A stretch of 64,000 bases of DNA from Hyunsoonleella ulvae (GCF_016827605.1 NZ_JAEPJQ010000004.1:290509-354508), one strand, 5' to 3'. Positions 27,184-36,745 are shown, counted from the stretch's first letter. Notes: generated by a model from the sequence alone, not told the origin. Made by a program: numbers and translations.

Positions 27184-27705
27184 ATGTACGAGCACACCTA
27201 TCCTAACAAACGTTTTAAACACACAATAGAATTTCTTAAAAAAAACGTTTCTTCATCAGAATCTATTTTAGATTTGGGAATAGTAAATCCGTTTACAGCA
27301 ATAATGCAAGAACATGGATACTTAGTAGAAAATACTCAAGGCGAAGATTTAGATATAGACACTTCTAATATTTCTTCTTCTCATGCAGATGTTGTTACTG
27401 CCTTTGAAATTTTTGAACATTTACTATCTCCATTCACTGTTCTAAAATCTATCAAAGCTAACAAACTTGTAGCAAGCGTGCCACTTAAACTATGGTTCTC
27501 ACCTGCGTACAGGAGTAAAACGGATATGTGGGACAGACATTACCATGAATTCGAAGATTGGCAATTTGATTGGCTTCTGGAAAAAACAGGCTGGAAAATT
27601 ATTAATAGTGCAAAATGGACTAATCCCACAAAAAAAATAGGCATTCGCCCTCTGTTAAGATGTTTTACTCCAAGGTATTACATCATATATGCTGAAAGGG
27701 TTTAA
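27184..27705 (+). CDS. Class I SAM methyltransferase-like protein
   Basis: Protein of 173 aa with the Methyltransf_11-like layout: strand 1 SILDLGIVNP, strand 4 region TAFEIFEHLLSPF and a C-terminal sheet. The glycine-rich motif I expected after LDLG (GxG) is replaced by IVNP, so SAM binding may be weakened or lost. The C-terminal half (DRHYHEFEDWQFDWLLEKTG) is conserved in methyltransferases of this shape. Genes on both sides suggest a role in the same lipid or glycolipid pathway. Confidence 0.75.
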   Translation: MYEHTYPNKRFKHTIEFLKKNVSSSESILDLGIVNPFTAIMQEHGYLVENTQGEDLDIDTSNISSSHADVVTAFEIFEHLLSPFTVLKSIKANKLVASVPLKLWFSPAYRSKTDMWDRHYHEFEDWQFDWLLEKTGWKIINSAKWTNPTKKIGIRPLLRCFTPRYYIIYAERV

Positions 27706-27770
27706 AATTCCTAACCCAAATAGTGTTTTAAAAATTGGGATTTAGAATTTAAAATATTGAAATTTATACA

Positions 27771-28622
27771 ATGAATTTCTACATCGTCATACCAGCCCAT
27801 AACGAATCAGACACTGTAGGTCTTACATTGTATTCGCTTTCACAACAAACATTAAAACCAAAGCACATTGTTGTTGTCAACGATAATTCTACCGACAAAA
27901 CAGAATCTGTAGTTGATGGCTATGCACAAAAGCATGATTACATTTCTTTGGTTAACATCACATCATCAGACAGACATTTACCTGGTTCTAAAATAATTAA
28001 TGCCTTTTACAAAGGTTATGAAACCTTAGATGACAATTATGATATCATCTGTAAGTTTGATGCAGATCTTATTTTTCCTGAAAATTATCTGGAGCAACTC
28101 GCTTTTCACTTTAAATCACAAGAAAAACTAGGTATGGTTGCTGGGTTTTGTTACATCGAAAAAAATGGAGAGTGGGTATTAGAAAACCTTACCCGTAAAG
28201 ATCATATTCGTGGTGCGCTAAAAGCCTATAGAAAAGCATGTTTTTTACAAATTGGGAAATTAAAACCTTCTATGGGATGGGATACTGTTGATGAACTGCT
28301 AGCCCAATATTACGGTTGGAGTATTAAAACGGACGACACATTACATGTAAAACACTTAAAACCTACTGGTATTAGTTACAACAAAGCCTCTAAATATCTT
28401 CAGGGCGAATCAATGTACAAAATGCGCTACGGCTTGATAATCTCATTAATTTCAGCCTTAAAACTTAGTGTTAAAAAAGGAAGGATAAGTTTATTCAAAG
28501 ACTATATGGGAGGCTACTTTGAGGCCAAAAAAAATAATCTAGAATATTTAGTAGCAGAAGACGAGGGTAAATTTATTAGGAATTTGAGATGGAAAGGTAT
28601 TCTTGGCAAACTGAAAGCTTAA
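27771..28622 (+). CDS. Glycosyltransferase family 2 protein
   Basis: GT-A glycosyltransferase of 283 aa. The N-terminal YIVIPAHNESDTVGLTLYSL, the nucleotide-binding VVVNDNSTDKT and the DAD metal motif in CKFDADLIFPENY are all present. A hydrophobic segment near 223-236 may touch the membrane. Sugar donor and acceptor cannot be predicted. It is separated by 65 bases from the methyltransferase-like gene and is probably in the same transcript. It converges with the nuclease gene. Confidence 0.92.
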   Translation: MNFYIVIPAHNESDTVGLTLYSLSQQTLKPKHIVVVNDNSTDKTESVVDGYAQKHDYISLVNITSSDRHLPGSKIINAFYKGYETLDDNYDIICKFDADLIFPENYLEQLAFHFKSQEKLGMVAGFCYIEKNGEWVLENLTRKDHIRGALKAYRKACFLQIGKLKPSMGWDTVDELLAQYYGWSIKTDDTLHVKHLKPTGISYNKASKYLQGESMYKMRYGLIISLISALKLSVKKGRISLFKDYMGGYFEAKKNNLEYLVAEDEGKFIRNLRWKGILGKLKA

Positions 28623-28633
28623 ATATTTTTATA

Positions 28634-29440
28634 TTAAAAGCTCCAACCTTTATAACTATTTAATGCTTCCAACCTATGCTCTAGAGCATCCTCTAATTCA
28701 GGAAAAAAATCAATTCCTGTTAGCGTTTCAATAGCATCAACTGAGACCACAAATTCATACAAGGGTTTATCAGAAGCTTTATGTGGCATTAAAAACGCAA
28801 TAATCTTGGTTTTTCCTGTATTGTTATCAATTAAAATCTTGTAAAACTGGTTGGGTACGGTCACATGCTCTTTACCAATAGTTTTCATATTACCCTTTAA
28901 AACACCCCCAGTTACTACAAAAACACCATCGTACTTTTTTGCCCAATACCTAACTTTTTGCTCTAACCTATTCCAAATGCCAGAATTAAATTTATGTTCT
29001 TGCGGACTGATATTACTCGTTAAAAACGTTTCATCATGTGCTGCTTTGGCATAGCGCCTATCACCTGCGGGGCATAAATGTCCGCGATCATATCCAGAAT
29101 TCTTATAATTACGCCAACTCGCAGCCCCTGTCTTTACCGCTTTATCAATTTCAAAATAAGGGCGTTTATGATTTGTACTGGAAAGATGGGATGCTTTTAA
29201 TTCGTAAGCCACCCACTCCGCTTGTTCATGCGCTTCACTGTAAGATAAAGAGTATCCGTTATGATGTACAACTTGGCCTGTCGTACTGGATGGTAAAAAA
29301 AACTCGTTAGTATTTTCTTTAGGTATTTCCCCTTCTGAAACGATTTCTACTTTTTCTTCCTCATCTAAGATATATTCATATCCGTAAACACAGAGTAGAA
29401 TAACGATTGCTAAAAAATAAATCCAGCTACGCTTATTCAT
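28634..29440 (-). CDS. DNA/RNA non-specific endonuclease, membrane-anchored
   Basis: ββα-metal nuclease of the NUC1/Serratia type, 268 aa. The catalytic motif is YDRGHLCPAGDRR, with His as base, and the metal-binding Asn lies in TSNISPQEHKFNSGIWNRLE. An N-terminal hydrophobic helix (about 5-21) without a clear cleavage site suggests an anchored periplasmic or surface enzyme. It overlaps the upstream phosphatase gene by eight bases, so the two are coupled. Together they could strip phosphate from nucleic acid. Confidence 0.92.
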   Translation of the reverse strand: MNKRSWIYFLAIVILLCVYGYEYILDEEEKVEIVSEGEIPKENTNEFFLPSSTTGQVVHHNGYSLSYSEAHEQAEWVAYELKASHLSSTNHKRPYFEIDKAVKTGAASWRNYKNSGYDRGHLCPAGDRRYAKAAHDETFLTSNISPQEHKFNSGIWNRLEQKVRYWAKKYDGVFVVTGGVLKGNMKTIGKEHVTVPNQFYKILIDNNTGKTKIIAFLMPHKASDKPLYEFVVSVDAIETLTGIDFFPELEDALEHRLEALNSYKGWSF

Positions 29441-31061
29441 TTTCTAAAACGAATTCCAATGGCTGACCAATCGCAAAATTTGGAAAACTTATGCCCAATA
29501 GAGCAGATATTGTTGGTGCTATATCGGTTATCTCGGTTTTCTTGTATGTTTGTCCCTTTTTTATACCTTTTCCAAAAAACAACAATGGTACATGCGTATC
29601 ATAATTTAGACCACTACCATGTGTAGAGCCTGTTTTGGAGTAATTGATATAAGCAGGATCATTAACCAGAATAACATCTCCAGATCGTTTTTGATGATAC
29701 CCCTTTTGCAACAATGCCTCTATACCATCAGTGAAATTAACAGTACCCATAGTGGTGGCAGTATATGCTTTGGTAATATGGGGATATCTAATTTGCTCAT
29801 TTACTATAGCGTCCTGTATATCTTCCAAATCCAGATCTAGAGCTTTAATCATATCTCTATTTAAGAAAATTTGATTGTTACTTATATTTTCCACAATATC
29901 GGCGGTACCATAAGTGTCAATTAAAAACTTTTGAAATAGGGCCTTACGAGCATTATTATCTAGATATCCTGCTGGAATTTTATTAGATTGTAAATATGCC
30001 GGCACATCAATGGCTCCATGATCGGCAGTGAGAAACACCGTGTATTCGCCTTTGCCAACTTCTCCATCTAAAACCTTAAAAAAACGTTCTAAATCTTTAT
30101 CTAGTCGAATGTAAGTATCTTCAATTTCCTTTGAGTTTACCCCAAAATTATGTCCTACATAATCTGTACTGGAAAAGCTTACTGTTAAAACATCAGTAAT
30201 ATCATCTTTCCCAAGTGCTTCTGCTTGAATAGCTTTAATCGCAAAATCTGCTACAATACTATTCCCAAAAGGTGTAGCTTTTAGTATATCGAAGCCCTCA
30301 TTTTTCTTAGCCAATTTCTTCAAATTATAAGGAAAGGTTGCTGTTTCTTTTCCATTAAAACCACCTTCAAATTCATTACTATCTGGGCCACTCTCTACGT
30401 AGGTTGAAATATCATAAAGTGTATGCCATTCCTTTAAGTAGGATTGTGCAATTTTTGATGCATTAAAATCGTCTACCCATTTTGGAAATTGCTTAAAATA
30501 ATATGAACTAGACACAAAATTACCTTCATCTTTACCCCTAAACCAATATGCTGCATTTGCTGAATGACCTGCTGGCAAAACCGCACCCCTATCTTTTATG
30601 GATATCCCAATACTCTTACCTCTCATTTGAGTAAATAACCTGTTCTCGTCGGCAAAAGTTGTAGTTTGCATTCTATGTGGAGACATACGCTCCATATCTG
30701 AATTTGTTCCGATAGGTAATACGGTATTGTCACCTGCACAATACACCATTCCTTTTGCTTCCTTATCGTACCAATGGTTACCTATTACGCCATGATATTT
30801 AGGTGTAGTTCCTGTAAAAATTGATGCATGCCCAGGTCCAGTATAAGTAGGCACATAATTAAAATGGTTGTTCTTGCAGTTAAATCCTTCCCTCATCATA
30901 CGCTTAAACCCACCATCTCCATATTTACTATAAAAACGTGTAAGATAATCATAGCGCATTTGATCTACTACAATACCTACAACCAACTTAGGCCGGTCCT
31001 CTTGAGAAGAAACTGGCATAATAAAAAAAACGGCTAATACAATGGTAGCTATGTACTTCAT
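29433..31061 (-). CDS. PafA-type alkaline phosphatase
   Basis: Phosphatase of the alkaline phosphatase/nucleotide pyrophosphatase superfamily, 542 aa from the ATG at 31061, which starts a good signal peptide (MKYIATIVLAVFF ... PVSSQ). A longer frame back to 31097 would put 12 extra residues before it. The nucleophile Thr lies in TYTGPGHASIFTGT; metal ligands are in VGIVVDQMRYD and FLTADHGAID, plus a C-terminal His in THGSGLNYDTHVPL. Resembles PafA of flavobacteria, a broad phosphomonoesterase in the periplasm. First gene of the pair with the nuclease. Confidence 0.92.
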   Translation of the reverse strand: MKYIATIVLAVFFIMPVSSQEDRPKLVVGIVVDQMRYDYLTRFYSKYGDGGFKRMMREGFNCKNNHFNYVPTYTGPGHASIFTGTTPKYHGVIGNHWYDKEAKGMVYCAGDNTVLPIGTNSDMERMSPHRMQTTTFADENRLFTQMRGKSIGISIKDRGAVLPAGHSANAAYWFRGKDEGNFVSSSYYFKQFPKWVDDFNASKIAQSYLKEWHTLYDISTYVESGPDSNEFEGGFNGKETATFPYNLKKLAKKNEGFDILKATPFGNSIVADFAIKAIQAEALGKDDITDVLTVSFSSTDYVGHNFGVNSKEIEDTYIRLDKDLERFFKVLDGEVGKGEYTVFLTADHGAIDVPAYLQSNKIPAGYLDNNARKALFQKFLIDTYGTADIVENISNNQIFLNRDMIKALDLDLEDIQDAIVNEQIRYPHITKAYTATTMGTVNFTDGIEALLQKGYHQKRSGDVILVNDPAYINYSKTGSTHGSGLNYDTHVPLLFFGKGIKKGQTYKKTEITDIAPTISALLGISFPNFAIGQPLEFVLENE

Positions 31062-31084
31062 TTTATTACAAAATTTAGTGAACC

Positions 31085-31092
31085 CAAAAATA
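31085..31092 (-). promoter_or_regulatory. Putative -7 box for the phosphatase-nuclease pair
   Basis: On the minus strand TATTTTTG, an exact TAnnTTTG, lies 23 bases before the phosphatase ATG at 31061. No -33 TTG at usual spacing. Confidence 0.42.
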
Positions 31093-31172
31093 CGCATATT
31101 AACATATCATTATTTAAAATTAAGGTTAAATACCCCTAAGTTTTTTTTAATTTAGCATCTACAACTGTACAT

Positions 31173-31910
31173 ATGACATACCTACATAATATTGGAGCTT
31201 ATTTTTTAATGATTGCTGAGATGTTTCGCAAGCCAACAAAATGGCCTGTAATGCGTCAATTAATTTTAAAGGATATTGACGACCTTATTATTGGCTCATT
31301 GGGTATCATAGCATTTATTTCGTTTTTTGTTGGTGGTGTGATTACGATTCAAACTGCATTAAACATAGATAATCCTTTAATACCAAAATACCTGGTAGGT
31401 TTTGCCACAAGACAGTCTGTAATTCTGGAGTTTGCCCCTACATTTACCTCTATAATTATGGCTGGTAAAGTTGGTTCGTTTATCACATCTAGTATTGGCA
31501 CCATGCGCGTTACAGAACAAATTGATGCTTTAGAGGTTATGGGTATCAACTCCTTAAATTATCTGGTATTCCCTAAAACAGTAGCACTAATGTTGTATCC
31601 TTTCGCTATCGCTGTTGGTATGTTTTTAGGAATTTTAGGTGGTATGGCGGCTTGTGTTTTTGGAGGATACTCTTCTCTTGCGGATTATATTTTAGGTATT
31701 CAAACAGATTTTGATACCTTTCATGTTATTTATGCATTTATAAAAACCTTTGTTTTTGCCTTTATTTTGGCAACAATACCCTCCTTTTATGGATACTATA
31801 TGAAAGGCGGTGCTCTTGAGGTTGGTAAGGCCAGTACTACGGCGTTTGTTTGGACGAGTGTTGTAATTATATTATTGAATTATGTGATAACCGGAATGCT
31901 TTTAGGCTAA
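31173..31910 (+). CDS. MlaE-type ABC transporter permease
   Basis: Inner-membrane permease of the MlaE/YrbE family, 245 aa, for phospholipid transport between membranes. Six hydrophobic segments and the family blocks VGGVITIQTALN, FATRQSVILEFAPTFTSIIMAGKVGS and TEQIDALEVMGINSLNYLV are present. The ATPase gene starts at the last base of its stop codon. No MCE-domain (MlaD) gene follows here, so that part must be encoded elsewhere. Confidence 0.94.
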   Translation: MTYLHNIGAYFLMIAEMFRKPTKWPVMRQLILKDIDDLIIGSLGIIAFISFFVGGVITIQTALNIDNPLIPKYLVGFATRQSVILEFAPTFTSIIMAGKVGSFITSSIGTMRVTEQIDALEVMGINSLNYLVFPKTVALMLYPFAIAVGMFLGILGGMAACVFGGYSSLADYILGIQTDFDTFHVIYAFIKTFVFAFILATIPSFYGYYMKGGALEVGKASTTAFVWTSVVIILLNYVITGMLLG

Positions 31911-32677
31911 TGATTGAAGTTAAAGATTTACATAAATCGTTTGGAGATGCCCATATTTTAAAAGGCATTACAACTACTTTCGATAAAGGAAAAACTAACC
32001 TTATTATTGGGCAGAGTGGTTCTGGTAAAACTGTATTTTTAAAATGTTTACTTGGGTTGTTTCATTACGAATCTGGTACGATTGCCTATGATGGTAAAGT
32101 ATTTACAAACCTATCTGAAAGTGAAAAACGCGATTTAAGAGCCGAAATAGGCATGGTGTTTCAAGGTAGCGCATTGTTTGATTCTATGACCATTGCTGAG
32201 AATGTGATGTTCCCTCTAAGAATGTTTACTAAGATGAGTAAAAGTGAGATGGAAGATCGTGCAGATATTGTTTTAAAACGTGTAAATCTTCCCGACGCGC
32301 ACAACAAAATGCCTAGTGAAGCTTCTGGTGGGATGCAAAAACGTGTGGCTATTGCTAGAGCCATTGTAAATAATCCAAAATATTTATTTTGTGATGAGCC
32401 CAACTCTGGTTTAGACCCAAAAACCGCAATTGTTATAGATAATTTAATTCAAGAAATTACCGATGAATACCAAATAACTACAGTAATAAATTCCCATGAC
32501 ATGAATTCTGTAATGGAAATTGGTGAGAAAATCGTCTTTCTTAAAAACGGTCTAAAAGAATGGGAAGGCTCCAAAGACACTATTTTTAAAACAGACAATG
32601 CTTCTGTAACTGACTTCGTGTACTCATCAAACCTCTTTAAAAAAGTACGTAGAATGTATATTGAAGAGAATGAGTAA
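31910..32677 (+). CDS. MlaF-type ABC transporter ATP-binding protein
   Basis: ATPase partner of the MlaE permease, 255 aa. The ATG at 31910 overlaps the permease stop (TAATG); an in-frame upstream extension would run into the permease gene and is not used. Walker A GQSGSGKT, Q-loop MVFQGSALF, signature SGGMQKR and Walker B YLFCDEPNSGLDP are intact, with His switch NSHDMNS. A tandem repeat and the convergent DUF389 gene follow. Confidence 0.95.
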   Translation: MIEVKDLHKSFGDAHILKGITTTFDKGKTNLIIGQSGSGKTVFLKCLLGLFHYESGTIAYDGKVFTNLSESEKRDLRAEIGMVFQGSALFDSMTIAENVMFPLRMFTKMSKSEMEDRADIVLKRVNLPDAHNKMPSEASGGMQKRVAIARAIVNNPKYLFCDEPNSGLDPKTAIVIDNLIQEITDEYQITTVINSHDMNSVMEIGEKIVFLKNGLKEWEGSKDTIFKTDNASVTDFVYSSNLFKKVRRMYIEENE

Positions 32678-32703
32678 TTAGGTTTTAGGTTTTAGGTTTT
32701 AGG
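32678..32703. repeat. 7-bp tandem repeat (TTTTAGG)
   Basis: About 3.7 copies of TTTTAGG start directly after the mlaF-like stop, in the gap between convergent genes. It is a simple repeat likely to vary in copy number by slippage; no gene frame crosses it. Confidence 0.8.
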
Positions 32704-32710
32704 CAAAAAA

Positions 32711-34180
32711 TTACCTTAAAATTAAAATACTATCTTGTTTCAATTCTTTTGTTAACCAAACCCTTAATTCGTTTTCTTTTTTAAGTTTAGTGCTATCAGG
32801 TAAGTTTTTATTCCATCTTAAATTAACTACAGAAACGGTATCTATATTTATAAAGTCTTTTGACTCTAACCTTCTTGAATAACCAAAATACTCCAAGTCC
32901 TTAAACCTGACTTTTGCATCTCTAGACAAATTTGTAAAAGACAGTTTATTCCCATTAGTTTTAGCTTCAATCTGCTGATTTAGTAAGGTAATATTTTCCT
33001 GTAACTCTGTTATTTGTTTTTGTAAACCTGCGATGATATTATCTTTACTATCTAAATCCCTTATGGCTCTATCATACGCCTCAGATATCTTATCAAAGCT
33101 TCTATTTTTATTGCCCTTTATATTTAGGGTAAAGTCTTTAATTTTATCATAATTCTTTATTTCATTGGTTAAATCCGCAATGGTAGCTTCTGGGACTTCT
33201 CCGTTAAAATAAAGCGTGATAGATTTTTCCTCCCAAGCAGGTGTCCCTTTTTGAAGCCATAATTCATTATTAGACTCTACTTCGGTTTTTAAAAAGTTAT
33301 TATAATCACTCTCTAAACCACTTTGCTGAATAAACTTCACAAACGTCCAAATTGCTGGTGCCATAACCAAAATAGCTACTACAGAAGCCAATCTTGCTAT
33401 ACGCTTGCGCTTTTTAGAATTGGCATACCTCAACATAGGGAAACGTAAAATTTTCAGCACCAAAAATGTAGCAAGTGCTATAAAAATTGTATTGATGGTA
33501 AATAGGTACATCGCACCTATAAAATAGTCCCAATTATGCGCCAAACCATAACCAGCTGTACATAATGGAGGCATCAATGCTGTAGCAATTGCCACACCAA
33601 AAATTACAGATGCAATAGTGCCTTTTTTGGTACGGGCAATGATTAAAGCCGCTCCACCAAAAAATGCAATAAGCACATCCCTAACATCTGGTTTTGTTCT
33701 ACCAAAAAGCTCGGTAGTCATTATATCAGCAGTAGGAAAAAATTTAAAAAATAAAAAAGCTGCTAATAAACTTAAAACTATCATTGTAGCTAAGTTTATC
33801 ATAGATTTTTTTAGGGTATCTATATCGTTTATGGCTATGGAAAGTCCAACTCCTAAGATAGGTCCCATTAGTGGAGATATTAACATAGCGCCAATAACTA
33901 CAGCTGTAGAGTCGGCGTTTAAACCAATGGAAGCCACAAATATAGAACATACTAAAATCCATGCCGTGGCGCCTTTAAACGGGATATCGTTTTTTATGGC
34001 TTCTATAGTTGCAGCCCTATCCGTATCATCCCTAAAGTCTAAAAGTTCACTTAAGAATTTAGAAATACTGGCAAACAAACCTTGGGCATCTTTTTTTACC
34101 TCTTGCTTAGATTGCTCTACATTTTGCTCCTTTTGGATTTCTTTGTCCTCTTCTGAAAAATTAAATTTACTTTCTTCCAT
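32711..34180 (-). CDS. DUF389 membrane protein
   Basis: Membrane protein of 489 aa of the DUF389 family. The N-terminal 60 residues are charged and cytosolic; then come about six helices with the family block SSIGLNADSTAVVIGAMLI-like (IGLNADSTAVVIGAMLISP), GPILGVGLSIAI and AFFGGAALIIA. The C-terminal third is a coiled coil (ITELQENITLLNQQIEAK) and beta-rich soluble domain. Function in the family is unproven. It stands alone between the MlaEF and manC regions. Confidence 0.88.
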   Translation of the reverse strand: MEESKFNFSEEDKEIQKEQNVEQSKQEVKKDAQGLFASISKFLSELLDFRDDTDRAATIEAIKNDIPFKGATAWILVCSIFVASIGLNADSTAVVIGAMLISPLMGPILGVGLSIAINDIDTLKKSMINLATMIVLSLLAAFLFFKFFPTADIMTTELFGRTKPDVRDVLIAFFGGAALIIARTKKGTIASVIFGVAIATALMPPLCTAGYGLAHNWDYFIGAMYLFTINTIFIALATFLVLKILRFPMLRYANSKKRKRIARLASVVAILVMAPAIWTFVKFIQQSGLESDYNNFLKTEVESNNELWLQKGTPAWEEKSITLYFNGEVPEATIADLTNEIKNYDKIKDFTLNIKGNKNRSFDKISEAYDRAIRDLDSKDNIIAGLQKQITELQENITLLNQQIEAKTNGNKLSFTNLSRDAKVRFKDLEYFGYSRRLESKDFINIDTVSVVNLRWNKNLPDSTKLKKENELRVWLTKELKQDSILILR

Positions 34181-34242
34181 TGTTACTAAATTGCATCATA
34201 CTTACGAATATAGCATAATTTAGGATACAATGTATTGAAGTC

Positions 34243-35322
34243 TTAACCGTAATTTTCTCCGAATTTATCTTTTACTTTTTGAAGTGTTATCTTGATATCC
34301 TGCTCTTTTACTTTAGGGTAAATAAGTAGAACTTCTTCTTTATCTACAATAATAAAATCGTTTAAACTATCTACTACAACTATTTTATTATTTTTTGTAC
34401 GAATCATATTTCCTGAAGCATCCTCGATAAGCGTTCGTGCATTTACCACGGCATTCCCCGATTCGTTTTTATCTAGTTTATCATATAAACTACCCCAAGT
34501 GCCTAAATCGTTCCAATCGAATTCTGCAGCAATTACATACACATTATTCGATTTTTCCATAATTGCATAATCCACCGAAATATTTTCTGCTTTTGGATAA
34601 TTGTCTTTTATAAAGCCACTTTCTGCTGCTGTATTATAAACTTCAATACCATTTTCAAAAAGTGCATATAAATCTGGTTGATTACTTTTAAAGGCACTTA
34701 CTGCACTTTTTACACTCCACATGAAAATACCTGCATTCCATAGAAAATTACCTTGGGCAATAAATTCCTTAGCTGTATCATAATCTGGCTTCTCCCTAAA
34801 CTGGTTTACAGGTTTTACAATATCTGTAGAAGATTTATCAAACTCAATATAACCATAACCAGTATTTGGAAATGTTGGTTGTATACCTAAAGTCATTAAC
34901 GCATCATTTTCTTCGCAAAATTCAAAGGCAGACTGTACATTTTTAGAAAATGTGGCTTCATCCTCAATCCAATGATCACTGGGTGCTACGATCATCACAG
35001 CATCTGGATTCTCTTTTTGAATTTTTAGCGAGGCATATAAAATACAAGGCGCTGTATTGCGCATTGCGGGTTCTAAAACCACCTGCTTTTGAGTTACCTC
35101 TGGCAGTTGCTCTAAAACTAAATCGTTATAACGCTCGTTAGTTAAGATTAGAATATTTTCTTTAGGAATTAAGTGTGTTAAACGTTTAAAGGTTTTTTGT
35201 ATTAACGTATCTCCTGTTCCCAGCATATCATGAAATTGCTTTGGAAAATCTTGCGTACTTACAGGCCAAAACCTCGAACCTACACCTCCGGCCATTAATA
35301 TGGCATAATAATTCTTATTCAT
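34243..35322 (-). CDS. Mannose-1-phosphate guanylyltransferase
   Basis: GDP-mannose pyrophosphorylase of 359 aa, making GDP-mannose from GTP and mannose-1-phosphate for glycan synthesis. The signature GGVGSRFWPVST and PKQF (residues about 13-30), the APSDHWI metal site and the FREKP loop are present, and DWNDLGTWGSLY near the end. It is the short form without the phosphomannose isomerase domain. It follows the SprT-like gene by four bases on the same strand. Confidence 0.95.
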   Translation of the reverse strand: MNKNYYAILMAGGVGSRFWPVSTQDFPKQFHDMLGTGDTLIQKTFKRLTHLIPKENILILTNERYNDLVLEQLPEVTQKQVVLEPAMRNTAPCILYASLKIQKENPDAVMIVAPSDHWIEDEATFSKNVQSAFEFCEENDALMTLGIQPTFPNTGYGYIEFDKSSTDIVKPVNQFREKPDYDTAKEFIAQGNFLWNAGIFMWSVKSAVSAFKSNQPDLYALFENGIEVYNTAAESGFIKDNYPKAENISVDYAIMEKSNNVYVIAAEFDWNDLGTWGSLYDKLDKNESGNAVVNARTLIEDASGNMIRTKNNKIVVVDSLNDFIIVDKEEVLLIYPKVKEQDIKITLQKVKDKFGENYG

Positions 35323-35326
35323 TTTT

Positions 35327-35923
35327 TTAATTTATCAGTTCTACTTCTGCATTTGGATTAAAAAGATACAATCGTCCAGTTTTTATCTCGGTACACTCAA
35401 AACGTTTTGTGCGCTTTTTTCCCATTTTAAATAGTCTCCCGTTGTATAATTTAAAAGTACTACCTATCGGTATTTCAAAAATATAGGTTTTATCATTTGG
35501 CACATCAAACTTTTTCAATGCTAATGATAATTTAACATCGCTATCACTACTTGCCTTAGGGTTTTTAAAGTGATGTGCCAACAACGGTAATATTTCGTTT
35601 GGAAAAATATCTGGATTTAAAAATGGCAGCATTAAATGTTGAAAGGTACGTTTCCATTCTATACCATGCGGTTTTATGTAACGCCCATAGTTTTGAAATG
35701 CCTGAAAATGGGCAATCTCATGAATGAGCGTTATTAAAAATCGATACTGATTTAAGTTAGCATTTATCGTAATTTGATGCTTGCCATTTGGTAAAGGTTT
35801 GTAATCACCGTGTTTTGTTTTCCGCTCCTTTTTAATTTTTACTACAAGATTATCGTGCTCTAGCAGCAAGGTAATTCTTGGAATAGCATGTTCGGGGATA
35901 TGGGTTTTTAATTGCGATTGCAT
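35327..35923 (-). CDS. SprT-like zinc metallopeptidase domain protein
   Basis: Protein of 198 aa with a SprT-like domain. The zinc motif is HEIAHFQAFQNYG, followed by HGIEWKRTFQHLM with the third ligand. The family resembles SprT/Spartan proteases but the bacterial role is not established. The ATG at 35923 is preferred over GTG at 35926. It is upstream of the mannose-1-phosphate guanylyltransferase gene with a four-base gap. Confidence 0.9.
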   Translation of the reverse strand: MQSQLKTHIPEHAIPRITLLLEHDNLVVKIKKERKTKHGDYKPLPNGKHQITINANLNQYRFLITLIHEIAHFQAFQNYGRYIKPHGIEWKRTFQHLMLPFLNPDIFPNEILPLLAHHFKNPKASSDSDVKLSLALKKFDVPNDKTYIFEIPIGSTFKLYNGRLFKMGKKRTKRFECTEIKTGRLYLFNPNAEVELIN

Positions 35924-36070
35924 CACTACGAAAATACTAGATTTTTATCAAAACAGTACTTGATTTCGTAAGAAAAAATAACTAGATTCGTTTGTTGGAT
36001 AATAATAATTATCATTAGAAACGACGTCATATTTGTAAGTTGTCAAATATTCCAATAATGCTTAAACTAA

Positions 36071-36745
36071 ATGAATAAAGTCGCATTAATAACAGGAGCT
36101 AGTAAAGGAATTGGGAAAGCTTTATCTGAAAAAATGCTCAATGAAAACTACTTCGTTATTGGAACAAGTAGAAATAATGAAATTAAAAACTTTGAACATA
36201 CGAATTTCTATTCGTTAAAACTAGACCTTTCGAATACAACAAGTATCGAGAATGCTCACAAAGAAGTTTTTAGCAAATTCAAACATATTGATATTTTAGT
36301 TAATAACGCTGGAATTGGACCAGATTTAGACACTTATATTCCTGAAAAAAAATCTTTCAATCTAACTTTTGATGTTAATGTAACCGGAACTGTATTTTTC
36401 ACTGAACCATTAATTGAATTAATAAGCAAAAACGGGATTATTTTAAATATTTCTTCTAAAATGGGGTCATTAGATGTTTGCGAATTGACTGATTCTGTTG
36501 CATATCGAATGTCTAAAAGTGCTTTAAATATGTACACAAAAATTCTAAAAAACAGACTAAAGGATAAAATTAAAGTAGCTTCTATTCATCCAGGCTGGGT
36601 AAAAACAACAATAATTGAAAGCAACCTCATAAACGGTAGATTAACACCTGAACAATCAGCAGATAATATTTTTGACTTCTTAACAAACGAATTTGAAAGC
36701 GGAACATTTTGGAACTCAGAGAATAGAACCAAACTATTATGGTAA
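36071..36745 (+). CDS. SDR-family oxidoreductase
   Basis: Short-chain dehydrogenase of 224 aa with TGASKGIG at about 8-15, NNAGIGPD and a catalytic YRMSK in SVAYRMSKSALNMY. It is a C-factor/sepiapterin-type short SDR by length. The substrate is unknown. It stands as a single gene between opposing units. Confidence 0.9.
   Translation: MNKVALITGASKGIGKALSEKMLNENYFVIGTSRNNEIKNFEHTNFYSLKLDLSNTTSIENAHKEVFSKFKHIDILVNNAGIGPDLDTYIPEKKSFNLTFDVNVTGTVFFTEPLIELISKNGIILNISSKMGSLDVCELTDSVAYRMSKSALNMYTKILKNRLKDKIKVASIHPGWVKTTIIESNLINGRLTPEQSADNIFDFLTNEFESGTFWNSENRTKLLW

Noticed and set aside
32678..32703. TTTTAGG repeat as a CRISPR or telomere-like array
   Set aside because: Units are contiguous 7-mers without spacers; too short for either interpretation in a bacterial chromosome.
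33618..34223. 201-codon open frame on the plus strand inside the DUF389 gene
   Set aside because: Opposite-strand shadow of a well-supported membrane protein; no motif and no promoter.
36071..36745. SDR gene as a recently transferred insertion
   Set aside because: It stands alone between opposing units, but its base composition resembles the neighbours by eye and no repeats or mobile gene flank it; no evidence beyond position.
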